Source of the DNA: Candidatus Bipolaricaulota bacterium
GTDB taxonomy: Bacteria > Bipolaricaulota > Bipolaricaulia > UBA7950 > UBA9294
Assembly: GCA_030612485.1 (NCBI GenBank)
Contig: JAUWNS010000151.1
Location: forward strand, 1 to 5,709
Reading direction: 5' to 3'
DNA length: 5,709 nt
A program made the translations under genes and the position numbers. The stretch's first letter is position 1. Every line of letters starts with the position of its first letter. This document shows, in pieces, positions 1 to 5,617 of the stretch. The notes under the pieces were generated by a model. That model had not been told where the DNA came from. It searched no databases and was given only the letters and a program-made list of their open reading frames with translations.

Positions 1-68
1 GTGCGATGTCACCTGAACAGCAAGAACTGTACGAGGTCCTTGACCTAGATCGATACGCCTCCCGTTAG
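1..68 (+). CDS. C-terminal end of an upstream gene (partial)
   Basis: An open frame enters from the left edge (codons begin at base 3) and stops at TAG 66-68. The visible residues read AMSPEQQELYEVLDLDRYASR, which looks like an amphipathic C-terminal helix rich in Glu, Leu and Asp. The other two forward frames hit stops at once or read as an unlikely composition. The ATG at 6-8 has no visible ribosome binding site and would give only a 20-residue peptide, so a truncated upstream gene is the better reading. Its product cannot be identified. It ends 39 bases before the earliest start of the next gene, so the two could be co-transcribed. Confidence 0.45.
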   Translation, partial: AMSPEQQELYEVLDLDRYASR

Positions 69-107
69 GTCATACAGGATTCGTCACGCTTTCCCTGTAG
101 GGATGCT

Positions 108-2681
108 GTGTTGCGAAATATGCACGGTAAAGTCGGGCTAGTGGGTGACCACTCTATCTTGGAAAGCGAGATGAAAGACGCCCGATCTGCTTGCCTATGT
201 CTGAGAGTACTTGGCACCTTCGAGGTCGTTCTTGATGGGACGGCGATCCCCGAAGAAGCCTGGCCACGGCGTAAGACACGAGATCTTCTCAAGGTTCTGC
301 TGACTGCTCCGGGGGATGTATTCACGGTCGATCAGTTGATCGATGCGCTGCTCCCGGACGCGGACGTCAGCCGCGCTCGTTCTAACATCCAAGCGCGAGT
401 CAGCGAGCTTCGTCACACCCTTGAACCCAATCTGAAGAAGGGGTCCGATTCGCAGTACATCAGGCACACCGGCGAAGGTTATGCCTTCAACACTGACTCC
501 GATTCGTGGCTAGACGTAGTTGAGTTCAGCCGCAAGATTCTTGACGCCCACCGCTTGGCTGACAAGAGCCGTTGGGCTGAAGCAGTTGAAGCGTTCGATC
601 AGGCTCTTTCGCTGTATCGGGGCGAGTTCCTCGCAGAGGACCGCTACGAGGAATGGGCTGCAGTCACTCGGTTAGATCTTCGTAGTCGCTGCCTTGACGC
701 CCAATCCCGGCTGGCCGAGTGTTATGCCAAGCTTGACCGCCTGCGCCAGGCAATCTCGTGTTGCGAGAAGGTCCTCGGAATCGAGTCGCATCGTGAAAGT
801 ACCATCCGCCAACTCATGGAGTATCAAGCCGCTATGGGGGAAAGAACCAAGGCGCTCATCACGTTCGAGACGGGCGCCGAGCAACTCAAGGAACGCCTGG
901 ATGTCGAGCCCTCTTCGGACCTGCGGGAACTCCGCGACAGGATTGCTCGCCAGCCAGCCAAGCGATCATCGGCCAGCTTTGACACGCGGCGAGTCGCCGT
1001 AATTCCTTTCGTCAGCATCGGCACAGATCCGACAAACCAGCTCCTCGCCGACGGTATGACCGAGGAGCTGATCTACACTCTCTCGAACGTTGCCGGCCTT
1101 GAAGTTATCGCGCAAACGACCGCGTTGAAGTACAAGGATAACAAGAAGAGCGCCGCCGAGATCGGAAATGAACTCCAGGTCGGCAGTGTGCTGGAGGGGA
1201 GTGTTCAGCAGGCTGGCAAGAGTGCACGCATCGTCGTCCAGCTGATCAAAGTGGCCCAGGAGACACATCTGTGGGCGGAGCAATACGACAGGAACGTCGA
1301 TGATGTCTTGCGGGTTCAGGCAGACATCGCACGTAGCACCGCTGAGGCTCTCAAGGTCCGCCTGCTATCCAAGGAGGAGCGAGTAATCACCAGAGAGGCA
1401 GGACTGGATTCGAGAGCTCGGATCGCCTACATGAAGGGCAGGCTCTTCCTCGGAAGGAGGACCAGGCAGGCGTGCGAAAAGGCGGTTCAATACTTCGAGG
1501 AAGCTATCTCCATCAAGCCGAACCATGCGCGCGCACTCACCGGACTGGCCGATGCCTACTGCCTGATGGTCGGGGTCCTCTCAGCGGATGTTGGCTACGG
1601 GAAGGCAGAAGAGTACGTTGGGCGTGCCCTCGCCGTGGACGCGTCGTGTGCCGAGGCTCACGCAACTATGGGTTTGATCGCATGGAATCACTACGGCGAC
1701 ATGCAGGAAGCTGAGAGGGAGTTTACTCGCGCCATCGACCTGAATCCCAACTATGCTCAGGCCCATGAATGGTATGCGGGGCTCCTCATGCATACCGGGC
1801 GATTAGCGGAGGCATGCGAACGAAGCGAGATTGCGCTCTCCCTTGATCCGTTGTCCGGTCCACTTGTCCTCGTCTACGCGGAGAGCCTGCATCAGGCCGG
1901 TCGCCTTGACGAGGCGGTGGAGCAGTATCAAAAAGCCCTTGAAATCAACGCGGAGCTGGAAGGTGCGTGGTGGGGACTGTGGTACAGCCTGGCTGCCGCG
2001 TGGGACTGGGATCGCGCGGAGGCCGTGACCCGGGAAACCGTCAAGAAGCATCCGGAGAACCCATTTGCTTACGTGAATCTGGCAACTTGCGTGAAGTGCC
2101 GGGGGCGATTGGAAGAAGGCCTTGTCGAGATTAGCAAGGCGCTGGCCCTTGCAGGCAATCCTCCTCGAACATCCATTCTGTTCCATGTTGGACTCATCCA
2201 CCATTTCGCACGCCAATACGACAAAGCGATCAAGTTTTTCCGACAAGTGCTGGAGAGAGATCCCAGTTGGAACTCCGCGCACAATATGATCGCCAAGTGT
2301 TGTATTGAGCAAGAATGTTACGAAGAGGCACTCGAAGAACTCGATGCTTCGGAGCATGTGTTTGGCGGTGCCGATCCATTCTGGAACGCACACGTGCACA
2401 TGGATCGCGGTATCATCTATGCAAGAAGCGGCGAAACGGAAAAGGCAGAGAGCGAGCTGGCAGTGCTGATGAGCAGTTCGGGCCGACAGAATCGTCGCAT
2501 TGCGATTTCCGGAATTCTGAACGCGCTTGGACGGGTTGATGAGGCCATGGATTGGCTTGAGGCCGCTGCCACCGCGCGGGAGCCGCACGTCGCAGCATTG
2601 CTGAATATTCCGACTTTTGATCAACTCAGATCCCATCCCCGATTTCAAGCATTGCTCAAGCGCATTGGGTTGGTAGACTAA
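108..2681 (+). CDS. SARP/BTAD-type transcriptional regulator with TolB-like domain and TPR repeats
   Basis: Predicted cytoplasmic DNA-binding regulator; no signal peptide or membrane segment is visible. Residues 31-127 form an OmpR/SARP-type winged helix, from LRVLGTFEV through the recognition-helix region (SRARSNIQARVSELR, 88-102) to the wing TGEGYAF. Residues 134-279 are a bacterial transcriptional activation domain (helical, TPR-like). Residues 294-420 match the TolB-like module common beside class III cyclases and SARPs (RRVAVIPF, then LADGMTEELIYTLS and VLEGSVQQAG). Residues 436-825 hold about ten TPR-like motifs (e.g. RLDEAVEQYQKALEINAE). The tail FDQLRSHPRFQALLKRIGL is typical of these proteins. 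The start is uncertain: GTG 108 follows AGGGA at 99-103, while ATG 171 (residue 22) follows a weak GGAAAG and lies closer to the usual SARP start. About 15 cysteines are present, including C218-C219, C661xxC664 and C731-C732. No cyclase or ATPase domain is seen. The family is confident; the ligand and targets are unknown. Confidence 0.93.
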   Translation: MLRNMHGKVGLVGDHSILESEMKDARSACLCLRVLGTFEVVLDGTAIPEEAWPRRKTRDLLKVLLTAPGDVFTVDQLIDALLPDADVSRARSNIQARVSELRHTLEPNLKKGSDSQYIRHTGEGYAFNTDSDSWLDVVEFSRKILDAHRLADKSRWAEAVEAFDQALSLYRGEFLAEDRYEEWAAVTRLDLRSRCLDAQSRLAECYAKLDRLRQAISCCEKVLGIESHRESTIRQLMEYQAAMGERTKALITFETGAEQLKERLDVEPSSDLRELRDRIARQPAKRSSASFDTRRVAVIPFVSIGTDPTNQLLADGMTEELIYTLSNVAGLEVIAQTTALKYKDNKKSAAEIGNELQVGSVLEGSVQQAGKSARIVVQLIKVAQETHLWAEQYDRNVDDVLRVQADIARSTAEALKVRLLSKEERVITREAGLDSRARIAYMKGRLFLGRRTRQACEKAVQYFEEAISIKPNHARALTGLADAYCLMVGVLSADVGYGKAEEYVGRALAVDASCAEAHATMGLIAWNHYGDMQEAEREFTRAIDLNPNYAQAHEWYAGLLMHTGRLAEACERSEIALSLDPLSGPLVLVYAESLHQAGRLDEAVEQYQKALEINAELEGAWWGLWYSLAAAWDWDRAEAVTRETVKKHPENPFAYVNLATCVKCRGRLEEGLVEISKALALAGNPPRTSILFHVGLIHHFARQYDKAIKFFRQVLERDPSWNSAHNMIAKCCIEQECYEEALEELDASEHVFGGADPFWNAHVHMDRGIIYARSGETEKAESELAVLMSSSGRQNRRIAISGILNALGRVDEAMDWLEAAATAREPHVAALLNIPTFDQLRSHPRFQALLKRIGLVD

Positions 2682-3019
2682 TCGAGCAAGCGTCCATCCA
2701 CGTTAGCAAACCGTGATGCATCTCCCCCTATTCGTGAGGATCGACAGGTAAGCCATAGGCGGGTCACCATCGAGGCCCTATCGAAGACTCCGGGGGGTCA
2801 AGATGAGAGCCTGGCATCGTCTCCACCTCTAGCTTCATGCAGACATCGCCCAACCGGAAGGATAGTGGAAGAAAAGCGGAAGCCAAATGGAAGCCCTCAG
2901 TGGAGACTCTGATCGCCCTGTGTTGACTGCGGCCTGAGGGACACCAAAGTAGCTAGGAATCGGGCTACAACCCCACGGTTTGGCAGATAAGGCTCACGGG
3001 CGGAAGGAGATGACGCAAC
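2682..3019 (+). promoter_or_regulatory. 338-base intergenic region, presumed promoter region of the downstream operon
   Basis: No convincing gene lies here. It separates the regulator from a same-strand gene set and shows no hairpin with a T-tract, so the regulator has no clear terminator of its own. It contains a SARP-like heptamer pair (2770-2787) and another TCGAG at 2682-2686. It also has a TTGACT at 2923-2928 with no good -10 partner, a GATAAG at 2986-2991 that could be a -10 without a good -35, and a 7-bp inverted repeat CCCTCAG (2894-2900) / CTGAGGG (2934-2940). The promoter cannot be placed with confidence. Confidence 0.4.
2770..2787 (+). promoter_or_regulatory. Candidate SARP operator: two TCGA heptamers 11 bases apart
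   Basis: TCGAGGC (2770-2776) and TCGAAGA (2781-2787) start exactly 11 bases apart, so they lie on the same helix face; both are preceded by A. Streptomyces SARPs such as ActII-ORF4 and DnrI are known to bind TCGAG-type heptamer direct repeats with 11- or 22-base periodicity, near or overlapping the -35 region. A further TCGAGCA at 2682-2688 is 88 bases (8 x 11) upstream of the first. TCGAG is common in this window because TTC GAG is a frequent codon pair, and a weak CAAGAT at 2799-2804 is the only -10-like sequence nearby, so this remains a candidate. Confidence 0.3.
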
Positions 3020-3256
3020 GTGAAGACTCAAAGGCTTCTTGTAGTGGGCGTCATGGCTTCGAGCGCAAGCTTGGCGATCGGCGGTGCAGCTGCAGCGCAG
3101 ACACCGTATCAGTCTTTGCTCAAGAATACAATCGGACAGCTTGAGGCCGACGCACGCTGGGTCATCGTTGACGTCAACGGTGCATTCGGGCTGTGGGAGG
3201 ACTTGGAGACGGCACTGGGGGAGAAGAAAAGAGAAAACCTACACCGAATCACCTGA
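3020..3256 (+). CDS. Small exported protein of unknown function, possibly truncated
   Basis: Seventy-eight codons from GTG 3020, preceded by AAGGAG at 3004-3009 with a 10-base spacer. The start is supported by the clean Sec signal peptide it yields: basic MKTQR, a hydrophobic core (LLVVGVMASSASLAIGG) and an AAAA/QTP cleavage site near residue 26. The mature part is only about 52 residues, beginning QTPYQSLLKNTIGQLEADAR and including the segment WVIVDVNGAFGLWEDLETAL. I recognise no family. The frame ends at TGA 3254-3256, but reading on in the same frame gives 28 more sense codons (GDGIEFSLAGAKTSAESVAF within it) to TAA 3341-3343, just inside the next gene's ribosome binding region. The gene may thus be a stop-interrupted version of a 107-codon gene. 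It is the first gene of the exported-protein cluster, 338 bases after the regulator. Confidence 0.6.
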   Translation: MKTQRLLVVGVMASSASLAIGGAAAAQTPYQSLLKNTIGQLEADARWVIVDVNGAFGLWEDLETALGEKKRENLHRIT

Positions 3257-3343
3257 AGTAAAGGAGGTGATGGTATCGAATTCTCGTTGGCTGGAGCAAA
3301 GACGTCCGCTGAGAGCGTCGCATTCGAAACAAAAAGGAGGTAA
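3257..3343 (+). pseudogene. Possible continuation of the small exported gene beyond an in-frame TGA
   Basis: In the same frame as the preceding small gene, 28 sense codons follow its TGA and end at TAA 3341-3343. The reading (SKGGDGIEFSLAGAKTSA, then ESVAFETKRR) is balanced in composition, unlike the Arg/Ser-rich reading of the alternative frame. This suggests decayed coding sequence or a recoded stop. No stop-free overlap or homologue can be shown from this window alone. Confidence 0.25.
3260..3271 (+). promoter_or_regulatory. Very strong Shine-Dalgarno-like sequence without a well-placed start
   Basis: AAAGGAGGTGAT is a 12-base perfect complement of the canonical bacterial 16S rRNA 3' end (ATCACCTCCTTT). 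The only standard start nearby is ATG 3270-3272, which begins two bases after AGGAGG and inside the pairing region, so it would be badly spaced. A second strong site, AAGGAGG at 3334-3340, correctly serves the rhodanese gene. The upstream element may serve a tiny leader ORF, act as a ribosome loading or pausing site, or be coincidental. Confidence 0.45.
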
Positions 3344-3350
3344 GCAATGA
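3270..3350 (+). CDS. Possible 26-residue leader ORF overlapping the rhodanese start
   Basis: ATG 3270 opens a 26-codon frame beginning MVSNSRWLEQRRPL and ending KQKGGKQ. Its TGA (3348-3350) overlaps the rhodanese ATG (3347-3349) in an ATGA arrangement typical of translational coupling. The peptide is basic and resembles no family I know. Against it, the Shine-Dalgarno sequence is too close to the ATG, and the other frame across the same bases reads more like protein. The ATGA overlap could be chance. Confidence 0.2.
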   Translation: MVSNSRWLEQRRPLRASHSKQKGGKQ

Positions 3351-4252
3351 AAAAGACAGTTATGGTTTCCCTGTTTGTGATTGTGCTGGCTACCCTGGTG
3401 GTCATGTGCGTTGCGGCTGCCTCGACCTCTTATGTGCATCCAGAGGCACTGGCAACTACGGAATGGCTGGCTGCTCACCTTGACGATCCAGCAGTCCGCG
3501 TCATTGCGATGGCAGACTTCCGTCAGCCGTCGCACAAAGAAACTTACACGGCAGGTCATATTCCAGGCGCGCTCTACTTGAACGGAATGACCCAACTCTC
3601 GGACCCACAGAGCGATGTCCCCTCTATGATCCTTCCACCTGACGGTTTTGAGACTCTAATGGGGAATCTCGGTATTAACAGTGGCACCACTGTCGTGGTG
3701 TATGACGACACTGGAGGACTGTGGGCGGTTCGGCTGTGGTGGGCCTTGAGGTACTACGGCCACGAAGCCGTGAAGCTCCTCAACGGCGGTCTAGCCAAGT
3801 GGACTGTGGAAGATCGCCCTCTGGAAACGGCTGAGATTTCGCCACCCCATACCATCTTCAAAGCTTGCGTTGTGCCTGAGCTTCGGGCAACCATCGAGGA
3901 TGTGAAGTTGGCAATGGGAAACCCAGACGTTCGCATCATAAACGCACTGCCTGCGCCGGCCCATTTGGCCGGGCACATCCCCTCGGCACGCAACCTCCCA
4001 GCGCCCAGCAACCTTGACCCGGCTACCCAGACGTTGCTGCCCCTTAATGACCTGACTCAACTCTGGCTTACGGCAGATCTCAAACCGGATCAACTGGCAA
4101 TCACATACTGTGGAGGGGGGTATTACGGCGCGTTCGATCTGTTCGTCCTGTACCTGATGGGCCATGAGAAGGCAGCCCTGTACGATGGTTCGTGGATGGA
4201 ATGGTCAGCAAACTCGGAATTGCCTGTGGAAACAGGCCCCGACGACACCTAG
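3347..4252 (+). CDS. Exported two-domain rhodanese (thiosulfate/3-mercaptopyruvate sulfurtransferase family)
   Basis: Predicted to move sulfane sulfur from a donor such as thiosulfate or mercaptopyruvate to a thiol acceptor through a cysteine persulfide, outside the cytoplasm. Residues 1-25 are a Sec signal peptide (MKKTVMVSLFVIV core, cleavage near AAA/ST). The N-terminal rhodanese domain spans about 30-160, with AGHIPGALYL, then VVVYDD at the position of the catalytic cysteine (Asp instead, as usual for the non-catalytic domain) and LLNGGLAKW. The C-terminal domain spans about 178-296, with AGHIPSARNLP, the catalytic loop YCGGGYYGAF (Cys255) and the family ending GSWMEWSANSELPVETG. Two features are odd: the loop has Tyr where family members usually have Val, and the customary Asp-x-Arg after the first strand is replaced (VRIINALPAP). 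AAGGAGG at 3334-3340 with a 6-base spacer fixes the start. The family is confident; the substrate is not. Confidence 0.94.
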   Translation: MKKTVMVSLFVIVLATLVVMCVAAASTSYVHPEALATTEWLAAHLDDPAVRVIAMADFRQPSHKETYTAGHIPGALYLNGMTQLSDPQSDVPSMILPPDGFETLMGNLGINSGTTVVVYDDTGGLWAVRLWWALRYYGHEAVKLLNGGLAKWTVEDRPLETAEISPPHTIFKACVVPELRATIEDVKLAMGNPDVRIINALPAPAHLAGHIPSARNLPAPSNLDPATQTLLPLNDLTQLWLTADLKPDQLAITYCGGGYYGAFDLFVLYLMGHEKAALYDGSWMEWSANSELPVETGPDDT

Positions 4253-4316
4253 GAGACTGTAGCGGAACCAGCTATTCCAAGCGCACAACGCGCGAAAGAG
4301 CTGGAAGGAGGTCAAA

Positions 4317-5546
4317 ATGACCAAGGTACTGGGTGTACTTCTGCTAGCGGTGCTGGCAGTCGGAGCAATGGGTTTTGCGCAAACAGCCGTGACCCCACGA
4401 GCATCGGAGGGGGTACTCCTCTTCGACAACCAAACCGGCATGACCGTCACGGGGATCAGCATTTTGTTCGAACAGGATATCGATGTTGAGCCCGCAAATG
4501 TTGTCGTCGTCGGTGGAGGCAATGTCACGACGCTAGATGTCGAAGGACGCAGCGTGTGGGTTGATGTAGAGGTTAAGCCTAATGGAACCCTCTCCTTGGG
4601 ATTGGGTTCTGAATATGTGGGAGCCCAGATCAAGACAGCACATTGGGTCGCAAGCACTGAGGAGAAGAACAAGATCATCACCTTACGGCTCCTCAATGAT
4701 CTGTGGAACAATGGGGACTTGAAGACGGCCGAAGAACTCCTCTCGCCGGATTTCATTCTTCACGATGTAAGCCTCGTTGGAGATGTTGTCGGCATTGAAG
4801 CCTACAAGGGATTCGCCGGGATGTGGACTACTGGCTTCCCAGATTTCCAGCTCAGATTTGAGGACATGGCGGCCGAAGGTGAGTTTGTGGGAATACGTCT
4901 TACAGCCACCGGAACGCATCAGGGCGCTCTGATGGGGATTCTCGCAACCGGGCTTCCGATGCAGGGGAAGTGCATCGCAGTATGGCGCTTCGCAGACAAC
5001 CGGGCACAGGAGCATTGGCTCCAGATGGATGCTACTGGCATGCTGACGCAGCTTGGCATCCTTCCGCCGATGGGACCACCGAACTACGCCTGGGGCGCAC
5101 CAACAGCAGCAGTCGGATCTCCGGGAACTCCCTTCTCGAACAAGGCCATAGCGATTCGCGATCCTTTCGAAGTGTTTAACGAGGCTAACCTCTCGCTGAT
5201 CGACGAAATCGTCGGCAAGAGCTTCGTCGGACACTACGATGGAGGGAGAGAGGTAATGGGTCTTGAAGGGTACAAGGAGTACGTCCAAGGAAGCTACATC
5301 GCGTTCCCCGATTTCCAGGTTACTGTTGACGAGATCTTCGCCGAGGGTGACCTCGTCTTCTTCGTCTCAACTGCGAGTGCAACCCACACCGGACCGCTGG
5401 GCCCCATCCCGGCAACTGGCATGCCGTGGAAGGTCAACGCAATCGTCATCCGTCGAGTCGTTGATGGCAAAATCGTTGAGACCTGGCAACTGAACGACAT
5501 GCTGGGCCTACTGATGCAGATCGGGCTGGTTCCGCCTCTTCAGTAG
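4317..5546 (+). CDS. Exported protein with tandem SnoaL/NTF2-like domains
   Basis: Residues 1-21 are a Sec signal peptide (MTKVLGVLLLAVLAVGAMGFA, cleaved before QT). Residues 30-108 look like a beta-rich, perhaps Ig-like, domain (GISILFEQDIDVEPANVVVV, later VWVDVEVKPNGTLSLGLG); that label is inference. Two SnoaL-like ester-cyclase/NTF2 folds follow. Copy 1 (about 116-250) has FILHD, GFPDFQLRFEDMAAEGE, ATGTHQG and EHWLQMDATGMLTQLGIL. Copy 2 (about 283-407) has FVGHYD, AFPDFQVTVDEIFAEGD, ATHTGPLG and ETWQLNDMLGLLMQIGLV. The family includes polyketide cyclases but also many proteins of unknown role, and no polyketide genes are nearby. The copies keep His149/His306, His201/His357 and Asp238/Asp394, but EHW becomes ETW in copy 2, so only one site may be fully functional. 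AAGGAGG at 4305-4311 with a 5-base spacer sets the start. It lies 64 bases after the rhodanese gene, and a terminator follows. A binding or hydrolase role is equally possible. Confidence 0.91.
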   Translation: MTKVLGVLLLAVLAVGAMGFAQTAVTPRASEGVLLFDNQTGMTVTGISILFEQDIDVEPANVVVVGGGNVTTLDVEGRSVWVDVEVKPNGTLSLGLGSEYVGAQIKTAHWVASTEEKNKIITLRLLNDLWNNGDLKTAEELLSPDFILHDVSLVGDVVGIEAYKGFAGMWTTGFPDFQLRFEDMAAEGEFVGIRLTATGTHQGALMGILATGLPMQGKCIAVWRFADNRAQEHWLQMDATGMLTQLGILPPMGPPNYAWGAPTAAVGSPGTPFSNKAIAIRDPFEVFNEANLSLIDEIVGKSFVGHYDGGREVMGLEGYKEYVQGSYIAFPDFQVTVDEIFAEGDLVFFVSTASATHTGPLGPIPATGMPWKVNAIVIRRVVDGKIVETWQLNDMLGLLMQIGLVPPLQ

Positions 5547-5589
5547 AGGAGAGAGTTGGTAATACAGACATCTCCTTGTGCTCAGAAAC

Positions 5590-5617
5590 GCGGGGCTCGA
5601 TCTCCATCGGGCCCCGC
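5590..5617 (+). terminator. Intrinsic-type terminator hairpin closing the operon
   Basis: GCGGGGC (5590-5596) pairs with GCCCCGC (5611-5617). The stem continues through a U-G pair and CGAT/ATCG to a CTCC loop (5602-5605), giving 12 base pairs. It starts 43 bases after the last stop codon. The tail CTACTACCTTCATCTC is pyrimidine-rich but has no run of four or more T, so termination may be partial or may need a factor. It marks the natural 3' end of the unit. Confidence 0.7.

Noticed and set aside
34..71. AGGTC at 34-38 and 67-71 (33 bases apart) with an inverted copy at 42-46, upstream of the regulator
   Set aside because: Five-base repeats are frequent by chance in 100 bases; two copies lie in the 3' end of the upstream coding frame and do not match the TCGAG core.
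1803..2648. 281-codon open frame on the minus strand inside the regulator gene
   Set aside because: Lies wholly antisense to well-defined TPR repeats; the product is rich in Cys, His and Arg without family motifs, as expected of a shadow frame.
2894..2940. Inverted repeat CCCTCAG / CTGAGGG with a 33-base loop
   Set aside because: A 7-bp repeat with so long a loop is expected by chance in a region of this size; no T-tract or further pairing.
2923..2960. TTGACT followed by TAGCTA or TAGGAA as a promoter
   Set aside because: TTGACT is a good -35 match, but the candidate -10 boxes are poor and spaced 21 or 25 bases away rather than about 17.
3084..3269. Alternative forward frame through the small exported gene, running on to 3350
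   Set aside because: Its N-terminal part overlaps the signal-peptide frame and reads as Arg/Ser-rich shadow sequence; only the last 26 codons merit separate mention.
3254..3300. Selenocysteine insertion at TGA 3254-3256
   Set aside because: No stable hairpin with a suitable loop is visible just downstream, and no redox motif surrounds the codon.
3398..3421. Lipobox at Cys21 of the rhodanese signal peptide
   Set aside because: The residue before the cysteine is Met rather than Gly, Ala or Ser, and a good AAA/ST signal peptidase I site follows.
4205..4756. 183-codon open frame on the minus strand over the start of the SnoaL gene
   Set aside because: Antisense to a signal peptide and a domain with clear family features; Ser/Thr-rich low-complexity product and no ribosome binding site.
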